The translations under genes were made by a program, and so were the position numbers. A stretch of DNA of 8,988 nucleotides, from the NCBI GenBank assembly GCA_946477505.1, contig CAMKYP010000130.1, positions 1 through 8,988 on the forward strand, given 5' to 3'. This document shows, piece by piece, positions 1-6,163 of the stretch. Position 1 is the stretch's first letter; each line of letters starts with the position of its first letter. Below the pieces are notes generated by a model. That model did no database searches. It was not told the origin of the DNA and saw only the letters and a program-made list of their open reading frames with translations. Source of the DNA: an uncultured Dechloromonas sp. Its GTDB lineage: Bacteria > Pseudomonadota > Gammaproteobacteria > Burkholderiales > Rhodocyclaceae.

Positions 1-683
1 TCACCGCCATGCGCCAGAGCGTCATCGTCGAAACCTTCCGCACCTATGTGCCGGAGGAGTCAGTCGAGGAGCAATGGGACATGGAAGGCCTGGAGCGGGC
101 GCTGGCTGCCGAACTGCAGATCACCGCGCCGGTTGCCCAGTGGTTCAAGGACGAACCGACGCTATCCGATGAGGAAATCCTTGAGCGCATCACCAAGGGT
201 GCTGACGAGGTCTATCAGGCCAAGGTCGAACTGGTCGGCGCCTCGACCTTCCACCAGTTCGAGCGCAACGTCATGCTGCAGAGCCTCGACAGCCACTGGC
301 GCGAACACCTGGCGGCGCTGGACCACCTGCGCCAAGGCATTCATCTGCGCGGTTATGCCCAGAAGAACCCGAAGCAGGAGTACAAGCGCGAAGCCTTCGA
401 GCTGTTCGAGGACCTGCTCGACCTGGTCCGCCGCGAAGTGACCCGCATCGTCTATACCGTGCAGATTCGTTCTCAGGAAGATGTCGAGGAAACCGCGCCG
501 CACGCCGACGTGCAGAATGTGCAGTACCAGCATGCCGGTTACGACGAGGCGCTGGGCGAAGGTGAGGCGCAGCCGCCGCAGGCTGTGGCGCCAGCCGATG
601 CCGGCTCGAAGATCGGCCGCAACGACCCCTGTCCCTGCGGATCGGGCAAGAAATACAAGCACTGCCACGGAAAACTGTCCTGA
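1..683 (+). CDS. secA: SecA preprotein translocase ATPase, C-terminal part (5' end outside window)
   Basis: This is the C-terminal quarter of SecA, the cytoplasmic ATPase that drives unfolded preproteins through the SecYEG channel. The reading frame is already open at the left edge (first full codon at base 3), so the ATPase core lies upstream. About 226 residues are visible. They include the helical scaffold/wing segment, with the family-typical LDSHWREHLAALDHLRQGIHL stretch at about bases 285-350 and the RGYAQKNPKQEYKRE block after it. A variable acidic, Pro/Ala/Gln-rich linker follows (about 470-600). The last 20 residues carry the zinc-binding, SecB-contacting tail (CPCGSGKKYKHCH, a CxCx8CH pattern). 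The stop is TGA at 681-683. The ATG at base 9 is an internal methionine, not a start. Identification is near certain from the tail and the scaffold helix. Confidence 0.98.
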   Translation, partial: TAMRQSVIVETFRTYVPEESVEEQWDMEGLERALAAELQITAPVAQWFKDEPTLSDEEILERITKGADEVYQAKVELVGASTFHQFERNVMLQSLDSHWREHLAALDHLRQGIHLRGYAQKNPKQEYKREAFELFEDLLDLVRREVTRIVYTVQIRSQEDVEETAPHADVQNVQYQHAGYDEALGEGEAQPPQAVAPADAGSKIGRNDPCPCGSGKKYKHCHGKLS

Positions 684-692
684 TCTGAACCC

Positions 693-722
693 CAAGGCAC
701 CCGACGGTGCCTTGATGCTTTT
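693..722 (+). terminator. Probable rho-independent terminator after secA
   Basis: A perfect 9-bp stem (CAAGGCACC at 693-701 pairing with GGTGCCTTG at 706-714) closes a CGAC tetraloop. It is followed four bases later by a short T run (719-722). It starts ten bases after the secA stop and ends just before the argJ ribosome-binding site. The T tract is short, so termination may be partial and allow read-through into argJ. Confidence 0.65.
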
Positions 723-734
723 GGAGCCACGAGA

Positions 735-1973
735 ATGCCTGTCAATTACGCCACCCCTGCTGCCGACCAACTTTTTGCGGTCCCCGGCGTCCGTCTTGGT
801 GTTGCCGAAGCCGAAATCCGCAAGAAAAACCGCCGCGACCTGACCCTGGTGGCGCTGGATGCCGGCAGCACCGTGGCCGGCGTATTCACGCTGAACCGCT
901 TCTGTGCCGCGCCGGTGCAGTTGTGTCGCAACCACCTCGCCGGTGGCAAGGAAATCCGTGCCCTGGTCATCAATACCGGTATCGCCAATGCCGGCACCGG
1001 TGAGCCGGGCCGCCAGACCGCCCGGGCCAGTTGCGCCGCCGTCGGCGAACTGTTGGGCGTTGCGGCCGACCAGGTGCTGCCGTTCTCGACCGGCGTCATT
1101 CTCGAGCCCTTGCCGGTTGATCGTCTGAAGGCTGGCCTGCCGGCCGCCTTGGCCGATCTGAAGGCCGACAACTGGCACGCTGCCGCTCATGCCATCATGA
1201 CCACCGATACCGTCGCCAAGGCCGCCTCGCGCCGCATTACGGTCGACGGCAAGACGATCACCGTGTCCGGCATTTCCAAGGGCGCCGGCATGATCAAACC
1301 GAACATGGCCACCATGCTCGGCTTCCTGGCTACCGACGCCGGTATCGCCCAACCGCTGCTGGACAAGTTGGTCAAGGAGGCTGCCGACGCCTCGTTCAAC
1401 TGCATCACCGTCGATGGCGACACCTCGACCAACGATTCCTACGTGATGATCGCCACCGGCCAGTCCGGTGCCCGTTTCGCCGCCGAAGGCGATGCCGGCT
1501 GGTCCGAGGTCAAGGCTGCGATCATCGCTGTTTCCGTCGAACTGGCGCAGGCCATCGTGCGTGACGGCGAAGGCGCCACCAAGTTCATCACCGTCGCCGT
1601 GCAAGGTGGCAAGAATGTCGAGGAATGCCGTCAGGTCGGCTATGCCATCGGTCATTCGCCGCTGGTCAAGACGGCCTTCTTCGCTTCCGACCCCAACCTC
1701 GGCCGTATCCTCGCTGCGGTCGGCTACGCCGGCATCGCCGATCTGGATGTCGATGGGGATGTCGATGGCGTCAAGGTTTGGCTGGACGACGTGCTGGTTG
1801 CCGAAAACGGCGGCCGGGCAGCTGCCTACCAGGAGGCCGATGGCGCCCGTGTCATGGCGCAGGCCGAGATCACCGTCCGCGTCGACCTCGGTCGTGGCAC
1901 GGCCCAGGCTAGCGTGTACACCTGCGATTTCTCGTACGACTACGTCAAGATCAACGCCGACTATCGTTCCTGA
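735..1973 (+). CDS. argJ: Bifunctional glutamate N-acetyltransferase / amino-acid acetyltransferase (ArgJ)
   Basis: ArgJ transfers the acetyl group from N-acetylornithine to glutamate, recycling acetyl in the cyclic arginine pathway. Many members also use acetyl-CoA for the first step. The 412-residue length is typical. The self-cleavage site is clear: KGAGMIKPNMATML at about residues 182-195, with cleavage expected between Ala192 and Thr193. Thr193 would become the N-terminal nucleophile of the beta chain. The oxyanion-hole pair Thr119-Gly120 lies in the STGVI motif. The C-terminal half has the FFASDPNLGRI block, and the protein ends in the family-typical INADYRS. The ATG at 735 is preceded by GGAG at 723-726 with an 8-base spacing. 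It follows secA after a hairpin and lies 51 bases ahead of the membrane-protein gene. Whether it has both activities or only the recycling one cannot be told from sequence alone. Confidence 0.97.
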   Translation: MPVNYATPAADQLFAVPGVRLGVAEAEIRKKNRRDLTLVALDAGSTVAGVFTLNRFCAAPVQLCRNHLAGGKEIRALVINTGIANAGTGEPGRQTARASCAAVGELLGVAADQVLPFSTGVILEPLPVDRLKAGLPAALADLKADNWHAAAHAIMTTDTVAKAASRRITVDGKTITVSGISKGAGMIKPNMATMLGFLATDAGIAQPLLDKLVKEAADASFNCITVDGDTSTNDSYVMIATGQSGARFAAEGDAGWSEVKAAIIAVSVELAQAIVRDGEGATKFITVAVQGGKNVEECRQVGYAIGHSPLVKTAFFASDPNLGRILAAVGYAGIADLDVDGDVDGVKVWLDDVLVAENGGRAAAYQEADGARVMAQAEITVRVDLGRGTAQASVYTCDFSYDYVKINADYRS

Positions 1974-2024
1974 TCCGCTGGGCGCGGAACGACCCGGCGC
2001 GGTGGTCCGACTGGAGTTAAGCGC

Positions 2025-3173
2025 ATGACCGACATTCGCCGCGATCTGGCCAGGAATACCTTGGCCATCCTTTGCATTCTCGGGCTGATCGGCTTGAGCC
2101 TGTGGGTGCTGCGCCCCTTCCTGGCGGCTTCGGTATGGGCGGCGATGTTGGTGGTTGCCACCTGGCCCATGTTCGTCAGTCTGGAAGCGCGCCTGGGTAA
2201 TCGACGGGGTGTCGCGGTACTGATCATGAGCCTCGGCATGTTGCTCCTGTTGGTACTGCCCTTGTGGCTGGCATTGGACACCATTCTCGATCATGCCGGA
2301 GAGCTGACGGCGGCCGGCAAGTCGGTAGCGAGCAATGGCCTTCCTCTGCCGCCCGACTGGGTCAAGACACTGCCGCTGGTGGGCGAGCGTCTGGCTGCCG
2401 GCTGGAGCCAGGTGGCTGCTGGAGGAGCAGCGGATATCGTCGCCAAGGCCACGCCTTATGCGGCAGATGCCGGTAAGTGGGTGCTCGCTCAGGTGGGTGG
2501 GTTGGGCGGCATGCTGATCCAGTTTTTGCTAGTGGTCACGATCTCAGCCATTTTGTATTCCGGTGGCGAGACGGGCGCGCGCATGGCGCGACGTTTCGGG
2601 CGCCGGCTGGCCGGCGAACGGGGCGAAAACTCGATTATCCTCGCTGGTCAGGCCATTCGTGGCGTGGCACTGGGCGTTGGCGTCACCGCCATCGTGCAGA
2701 CCTTGCTCGGTGGGCTCGGCCTGGCCGTTGCCGGTGTGCCGTTCGCCTCCTTGCTGTCGGCGCTGATGCTGATGCTGTGCATTGCGCAAATCGGTCCCAT
2801 GCTGGTTCTGCTGCCGGCGGTCGGCTGGATGTACTGGACGGGTGACACCGGCTGGGCGACTTTCCTGCTGGTGTGGAGCCTGATCGTTGGTACGCTGGAT
2901 AATTTCCTGCGCCCCATGCTCATCAAACGCGGTGCCGACCTGCCGCTGCTGCTGATCTTCGCCGGGGTCATCGGTGGCATGCTGGGCTTCGGATTGATCG
3001 GCATTTTCGTCGGTCCGGTCGTGCTGGCCGTGACCTGGACGTTGATGCTTGCCTGGATCGAGGATGCGCTGGGCAAAGATGAATCGCCTGCCGAAGCCAC
3101 CGACGAGCCGGTTGCCGTTTCAGAGCCGCCGCAGCTTGATCATCCGGAACCAGCCGCCGGCCAGGGTGGGTAG
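2025..3173 (+). CDS. ydiK: AI-2E family (YdiK/PerM-like) membrane transporter
   Basis: This 382-residue polytopic inner-membrane protein belongs to the AI-2E transporter/PerM superfamily and most resembles the YdiK branch. Hydrophobic segments are visible at about residues 12-50 (two, split by a short LRPF turn), 62-86, 158-178, 208-235, 238-270, 277-292 and 305-345. A soluble, amphipathic stretch lies at about 88-155. The diagnostic block is DNFLRPMLIKRGADLPLLL followed by a glycine-rich FAGVIGGMLGFGLIGIFVGP (about 292-331). The substrate is unknown; the family name comes from one member linked to autoinducer-2, and other members have different roles. The start ATG has GGAG at 2013-2016, 8 bases upstream. 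The last ~35 residues are hydrophilic and rich in Pro/Glu. The final 18 codons, including the stop, lie over the 3' end of the opposing methyltransferase gene. Confidence 0.9.
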   Translation: MTDIRRDLARNTLAILCILGLIGLSLWVLRPFLAASVWAAMLVVATWPMFVSLEARLGNRRGVAVLIMSLGMLLLLVLPLWLALDTILDHAGELTAAGKSVASNGLPLPPDWVKTLPLVGERLAAGWSQVAAGGAADIVAKATPYAADAGKWVLAQVGGLGGMLIQFLLVVTISAILYSGGETGARMARRFGRRLAGERGENSIILAGQAIRGVALGVGVTAIVQTLLGGLGLAVAGVPFASLLSALMLMLCIAQIGPMLVLLPAVGWMYWTGDTGWATFLLVWSLIVGTLDNFLRPMLIKRGADLPLLLIFAGVIGGMLGFGLIGIFVGPVVLAVTWTLMLAWIEDALGKDESPAEATDEPVAVSEPPQLDHPEPAAGQGG

Positions 3174-3713
3174 GTCGTGTTCCAGTGCCAAGCTGGGCGC
3201 TGCGACGAGTAAGTCCTCGAACACGACATCCAGTCGCGTTGCAACACGGCGCAGCAATGGGTTGAGCAGGCGACGCATCAGCGCCGGCTGCCCGCGACGC
3301 AGGAATTTGTCGAACACCAGGATGCTGCCGCCGGGCCGCACGACGCGCGCAATCTCAGCAAAGCAATCCGCCGGTTGGGGCACGACAGCCAAGATCAGGT
3401 GCAATACAGCATGATCGAAAGCGGCATCGGCAAAGGGCAGGCGCTGGGCGTCGCCCTGGACCGGCACGAAATCGATCTGCCCGGCGCGCGGCAGGGCGCG
3501 ACGCAGCATGGCGTGGGTCAGGTCCAACCCGACGTAGCGGTGCTGGGGCGGCAGGTAGGGCAGGTCGAGGCCGGTCCCGACGCCGGCCAGCAGTACCCGG
3601 CCCGGCTCGTCCGGCAGTGCGGTCAGGCTGCGCTGGCGGGCGGTCCGCGTTACCTGGTCGATGGCTGCATCGTAGAACGGCGCGATCAGCGTGTAGCTGT
3701 GTTTGAGGTTCAA
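3120..3713 (-). CDS. Class I SAM-dependent methyltransferase (UbiE/PmtA-like)
   Basis: A 197-residue methyltransferase of the Methyltransf_11 type. The SAM-binding motif I is VLLAGVGTGLD (about residues 40-50). The acidic motif II is in YVGLDLT (Asp64). Next come GDAQRLPFADAAFD (87-100) and the post-motif ARVVRPGGSILVFD (122-135). The N-terminal YTLIAPFYD is typical of UbiE- and phosphatidylethanolamine-methyltransferase-like proteins. The substrate is not evident; a lipid or quinone headgroup is only a guess. The best start is TTG at 3711-3713, because no ATG or GTG lies suitably before the conserved YxxxAPFYD. This TTG overlaps the apaG stop (TTGA), so translation is probably coupled to apaG; no clear Shine-Dalgarno sequence is visible. 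The 3' end overlaps the converging ydiK-like gene by 54 bases. Confidence 0.88.
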   Translation of the reverse strand: MNLKHSYTLIAPFYDAAIDQVTRTARQRSLTALPDEPGRVLLAGVGTGLDLPYLPPQHRYVGLDLTHAMLRRALPRAGQIDFVPVQGDAQRLPFADAAFDHAVLHLILAVVPQPADCFAEIARVVRPGGSILVFDKFLRRGQPALMRRLLNPLLRRVATRLDVVFEDLLVAAPSLALEHDLPTLAGGWFRMIKLRRL

Positions 3714-4090
3714 TGCAGGGCGCGGGGGATGGCGAGGACGAATTCGGGAATTTCCGCCTCGAAGTGCGTGCCGTCTTCGGCAACCATCTGGTAGCTGCCT
3801 TTCATCGTGCCGATCGGGGTCGTCAGCGACGAGCCGCTGGTGTACTGATAGCTTTCTCCGGGTTGGAGCAGCGGTTGCTGGCCGACCACGCCCAGCCCTC
3901 GCACTTCCTGCACGTGATTGTTGGCGTCAGTGATGATCCAGTGCCGGGAAACCAGTTGGGCCGGCACCTGGCCAACGTTGCGGATAGTGATCGTGTAGGC
4001 GAAGACATAGCGGTCGTTCTCCGGGTCGGACTGGTCGGGAATGAACTGCGGCATCGGGTGGACTTCGATTCGGTACTTGTTGTCGGGCAT
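3710..4090 (-). CDS. apaG: ApaG (DUF525) protein
   Basis: This 126-residue protein matches the ApaG family along its whole length. It has an immunoglobulin/fibronectin-like beta fold implicated in cobalt and magnesium homeostasis and Ap4A levels; its molecular function is still unclear. The hallmark stretch RHWIITDANNHVQEVRGLGVVGQQPLL (about residues 49-75) is followed by PGESYQYTSGSSL and TPIGTMKGSYQM. I chose the ATG at 4088-4090 (MPDNKYRIEV), which gives the usual family length. An upstream GTG at 4121-4123 would add 11 non-conserved residues and leave only three bases to the divergent rpe start. No strong ribosome-binding site is visible. The gene is the first of a two-gene unit with the methyltransferase. 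Confidence 0.96.
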   Translation of the reverse strand: MPDNKYRIEVHPMPQFIPDQSDPENDRYVFAYTITIRNVGQVPAQLVSRHWIITDANNHVQEVRGLGVVGQQPLLQPGESYQYTSGSSLTTPIGTMKGSYQMVAEDGTHFEAEIPEFVLAIPRALH

Positions 4091-4098
4091 GGGATAAT
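4090..4098 (+). promoter_or_regulatory. Candidate extended -10 promoter element for rpe
   Basis: TGGGATAAT (4090-4098) fits an extended -10 (TGn plus GATAAT, 5 of 6 to TATAAT). No good -35 is present at 16-18 bases upstream, as is common for extended -10 promoters. Transcription would begin near 4105, giving a leader of about 22 bases that carries AGGGA (4116-4120) six bases before the rpe ATG. The element touches the apaG start codon on the other strand. Confidence 0.45.
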
Positions 4099-4108
4099 TT
4101 CGTTCGTT

Positions 4109-4137
4109 ATTGTTCAGGGACACATCATGTCAGCCAA
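4109..4137 (-). promoter_or_regulatory. Candidate sigma-70 promoter for apaG-methyltransferase unit
   Basis: Read on the minus strand, TTGGCT (complement of 4132-4137) and AACAAT (complement of 4109-4114) are separated by exactly 17 bases. Each matches the -35 or -10 consensus at four of six positions. Transcription would start about 12 bases before the apaG ATG. The -35 would lie inside the first codons of rpe. This is a weak call from consensus matching only. Confidence 0.3.
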
Positions 4138-4828
4138 AGATTACGTCATCGCACCGAGCATTCTGTCCGCCAACTTCGCCAAGCTGGGCGAGGAAGTGGC
4201 CAACGTCATCGCCTCGGGGGCCGACTGGATTCACTTTGACGTGATGGACAACCATTATGTTCCCAACCTGACCATCGGTCCGCTGGTTTGTGAGGCGATC
4301 CGCCCGTGCACCACGGCGCCGATCGACGTGCACCTGATGGTCAAGCCGGTCGACCGCATCATCCCCGATTTCATCAAGGCCGGGGCCAACATCATCACCT
4401 TCCACCCGGAAGCCTCGGAACACATCGACCGCAGCCTGTCGCTGATCCGCGAAGGCGGCTGCCAGGCCGGCCTCGTCTTCAACCCGGCGACACCGCTCGA
4501 CCACATGGACTACGTCATGGACAAGCTCGACGTCGTGCTGCTGATGAGCGTGAACCCCGGTTTCGGCGGGCAGAAGTTCATCCCCGGCACGCTGGCCAAG
4601 GCGAAACAGGCGCGTGCCAAGCTCGATGCCTACGAACAGCAGAGCGGCCGGCGTATCCGCCTGGAGATCGACGGCGGCGTGAACACCGCCAACATCGCGG
4701 AGATTGCCCGTGCCGGCGTCGATGCCTTCGTTGCCGGGTCGGCCGTCTACGGGGCGGGCAAGGACAGCGACCCGCACCGCTACGATTCAATCATCGGTGC
4801 GCTGCGCGGCGAGCTCGGGAAGGTCTGA
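4127..4828 (+). CDS. rpe: Ribulose-phosphate 3-epimerase
   Basis: Rpe interconverts ribulose 5-phosphate and xylulose 5-phosphate in the pentose phosphate pathway (and in the Calvin cycle where present). The protein is a TIM barrel of 233 residues. The metal and catalytic residues are all in place: His36 and Asp38 in WIHFDVMD, His69 in DVHLMV and Asp182 in EIDGGV. Asp38 and Asp182 are the expected acid/base pair. The phosphate-binding loops MSVNPGFGGQKF (about 140-151) and FVAGSAVYG (201-209) are intact. The start ATG at 4127 has AGGGA six bases upstream; the frame is open further upstream only because it runs antisense to apaG. The gene diverges from apaG with 36 bases between the two start codons. 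The next gene downstream is a minus-strand regulator, so rpe looks monocistronic here. Confidence 0.97.
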   Translation: MSAKDYVIAPSILSANFAKLGEEVANVIASGADWIHFDVMDNHYVPNLTIGPLVCEAIRPCTTAPIDVHLMVKPVDRIIPDFIKAGANIITFHPEASEHIDRSLSLIREGGCQAGLVFNPATPLDHMDYVMDKLDVVLLMSVNPGFGGQKFIPGTLAKAKQARAKLDAYEQQSGRRIRLEIDGGVNTANIAEIARAGVDAFVAGSAVYGAGKDSDPHRYDSIIGALRGELGKV

Positions 4829-4844
4829 GCTTCCCCGCCGCCCA

Positions 4845-4908
4845 TCTCGCGAGAATGCCGCCCGCCAATGCGGCTTCCTACGGTCGGGCGTGGCGCGCGG
4901 TTGGCGGC
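4845..4908. repeat. Palindrome-rich spacer, REP-like extragenic element (possible terminator of rpe)
   Basis: Between rpe and the convergent regulator gene lies a 93-base gap packed with inverted repeats. There is a perfect 10-base palindrome TCTCGCGAGA (4845-4854). GCCGC (4857-4861) can pair with GCGGC (4870-4874). A 7-base inverted repeat joins CCGCCAA (4862-4868) to TTGGCGG (4901-4907). On the minus strand the middle reads GTAGGAAGCCGC then GGCGGGCGGC, which resembles the GTAGGAG-plus-GC-hairpin style of bacterial REP elements. No T run follows, so it is not a standard intrinsic terminator. Whether it is repeated elsewhere in the genome cannot be seen in this window. Confidence 0.4.
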
Positions 4909-4921
4909 AAGCATCGCAAGT

Positions 4922-5824
4922 TCAACGGTCCCAGTAGGGGGTCGGTCCGAAGCGCTTCATCAGGAATTCGATAAAGGCGCGGACTTTCAATGGCAAATGC
5001 CGATTGGGTAGGTGGACGGCGTAGATGAAACGCTCGGTTGGCACATAACCAGGTAAAACCTCGACCAGGCGCCCTTCCTGCAGATCCTTGCCGACGATGA
5101 AGGTTGGCAGCAGGGCCAGCCCGAGCCCCCCGAGTACCGCCTGGGACAAGGCTTCGTCGTCATTGATGCGCAGGGTGCCGGATACCGGAATCGAAACATC
5201 TCCGTTATACCCGTTGAGGTGCCACATTCCCTGCGTGTTCATGAAGGTGTAATCCAGGCAGTTGTGCAGGACCAGGTCCTCGGGAATGAGCGGAATTCCG
5301 CGACGGGCGAGATAGGACGGGCTTGCGCAAATCTTGCGGCGGATCGGGGCCAGTTGGCGCGCGACCAGATTCTGGCCCGGCTCGCGGGTGATGCGCAACG
5401 CCAGGTCGTATCCCTCGTCCGCAAGGTCGACCAGGCGATCGCTGATCGTCAGGTCGACGCTGAGGTCCGGATACAGCGCCATGAAGTCGGGCAGGGCCGA
5501 GGCCACGTGCATGGTGCTGAAGGCGACCGGGGCGCTGATCTTGAGCTTGCCGCGCGGCTCCTGATGCAGTCGTGAAATCGTTGTGTCGGCCTGGCTGAGT
5601 TCTTCCAGTATGCGGTCGCAGTGTTCGAAATAGGCTTCGCCAACATCGGTCAGGCTCAGGCTGCGGGTACTTCGGTGCAGCAAGCGTACCCCCAGGTCGC
5701 TTTCCAGGCGGGTGATGGCTTTGCTGACGCGCGATTTCGAGACATTGAGACGGCGCGCTGCCTCCGAGAAGCTGTGTACTTTGACCACATGAGCAAAGAA
5801 AAGCATGTCGTTGATGTCGTGCAT
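4922..5824 (-). CDS. LysR-type transcriptional regulator (CrgA/DmlR-like)
   Basis: A 300-residue LysR-family regulator. The N-terminal winged helix-turn-helix covers about residues 3-62 (FSEAARRLNVSKSRVSKAITRLESDLGVRLLHRSTR). A linker helix follows, then the periplasmic-binding-protein-like effector domain (about 91-290). Conserved blocks there include NCLDYT, DDEALSQAVLGGLG and LLPTFIVGK. I chose the ATG at 5822-5824 (MHDINDMLFF). The frame is open to an ATG at 5873-5875, but the 17 extra codons are AT-rich, unlike the rest of the gene, and contain a good promoter match. The protein is about half identical by eye, with almost no gaps, to the regulator at the right edge. It is transcribed away from gdhA, the usual LysR arrangement with a target gene, so control of gdhA and of itself is a reasonable inference. 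The ligand is unknown. Confidence 0.93.
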   Translation of the reverse strand: MHDINDMLFFAHVVKVHSFSEAARRLNVSKSRVSKAITRLESDLGVRLLHRSTRSLSLTDVGEAYFEHCDRILEELSQADTTISRLHQEPRGKLKISAPVAFSTMHVASALPDFMALYPDLSVDLTISDRLVDLADEGYDLALRITREPGQNLVARQLAPIRRKICASPSYLARRGIPLIPEDLVLHNCLDYTFMNTQGMWHLNGYNGDVSIPVSGTLRINDDEALSQAVLGGLGLALLPTFIVGKDLQEGRLVEVLPGYVPTERFIYAVHLPNRHLPLKVRAFIEFLMKRFGPTPYWDR

Positions 5825-5839
5825 GGGGGGCTCAAGATT

Positions 5840-5868
5840 GTTATCAAAATAGAAACAGTTTTGTTCAA
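5840..5868 (-). promoter_or_regulatory. Candidate sigma-70 promoter for the LysR gene
   Basis: On the minus strand TTGAAC (complement of 5863-5868) and GATAAC (complement of 5840-5845) are exactly 17 bases apart, each with four of six consensus matches. They sit in the most AT-rich patch of the area. The -10 ends 15 bases before the ATG at 5824, giving a very short leader. The site lies inside the frame extension that the longer start would make coding, which supports the shorter start. Confidence 0.45.
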
Positions 5869-5904
5869 ATTCCATGGCTTATCAAGTCGGCTTTCCGGTT
5901 CTAT

Positions 5905-5932
5905 GATCCGATTCTCGAAAAACGGCCGGATC
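5905..5932. promoter_or_regulatory. Spaced inverted repeat, possible regulator binding site
   Basis: GATCCG (5905-5910) and CGGATC (5927-5932) form a perfect 6-base inverted repeat with 16 bases between them, about 80 bases upstream of the chosen LysR start. Size and position would suit a dimeric or tetrameric LysR-type site, but 6-base arms can arise by chance in GC-rich DNA. Confidence 0.25.
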
Positions 5933-6084
5933 GCCTTCTCAGGGCTGCTCTGATGAATCGCTCGGTACGGCCTGCTGTGCCTTGCCCATGGTCGTTCTTG
6001 GTGGTTTCTGCGCAGCCCTTGGCGGGTAGCTCTGCTTTCTCCACCGAGTCGGCTGCCGATTGTTGCTGAACGGCTATCAATGGC

Positions 6085-6120
6085 GGCGCATTTTTTGCGC
6101 TTGACGTGGTTGATTGCGCC
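6085..6120. promoter_or_regulatory. Clustered TGCGC half-sites upstream of gdhA
   Basis: GGCGCA (6085-6090), TGCGC (6096-6100) and TGCGCC (6115-6120) form nested inverted repeats: a 5-base-arm hairpin around five T's, and a 6-base pair of arms 24 bases apart. They surround the TTGACG at 6101-6106 that could be a -35, some 45-80 bases before the gdhA start. This could be an operator for gdhA; evidence is positional only. Confidence 0.25.
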
Positions 6121-6163
6121 GATTTTCGACAATTCACCCCGTACGACGAACCAGGGAGCAATG

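Larger units (their letters stand above)
5825..6163. other. Divergent intergenic region between LysR gene and gdhA
   Basis: These 339 bases separate the start codons of the divergent regulator and gdhA. No credible gene lies here; open frames crossing it lack recognisable protein features. It holds a promoter match for the regulator, an AT-rich patch (about 5838-5870) that includes the 9-base palindrome AAACAGTTT (5853-5861), and two spaced inverted repeats listed separately. For gdhA a TTGACG (6101-6106) could serve as a -35, but no good -10 lies 16-18 bases downstream. The gdhA ribosome-binding site AGGGAG is at 6153-6158. Confidence 0.7.

Noticed and set aside
1974..2024. Possible terminator or promoter between argJ and ydiK
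   Set aside because: The 51-base gap holds only a ribosome-binding site; no hairpin with a T run or good -35/-10 pair was found.
162..2294. A 710-codon uninterrupted minus-strand frame across secA, argJ and the start of ydiK
   Set aside because: It runs antisense through three confidently identified genes and the gaps between them. Its product is rich in Gly/Asp/His/Gln with no recognisable domain. Long antisense frames are expected from strong codon bias in GC-rich genes.
3355..3783. Minus- and plus-strand frames of about 140 codons overlapping the methyltransferase
   Set aside because: They are out of frame with the clear SAM-binding motifs and show Arg/Ala/Pro-rich shadow composition.
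3713..4126. An upstream extension of the rpe frame by 138 codons
   Set aside because: The extension is antisense to apaG. The ATG at 4127 has a good ribosome-binding site and gives the normal Rpe length and N-terminus.
4130..4777. A 215-codon minus-strand frame inside rpe
   Set aside because: It is a complete antisense shadow of a gene with all catalytic residues intact.
6080..6163. A longer GdhA with 28 extra N-terminal residues
   Set aside because: The extra residues have no counterpart in the family, and AGGGAG sits correctly for the start at 6164.
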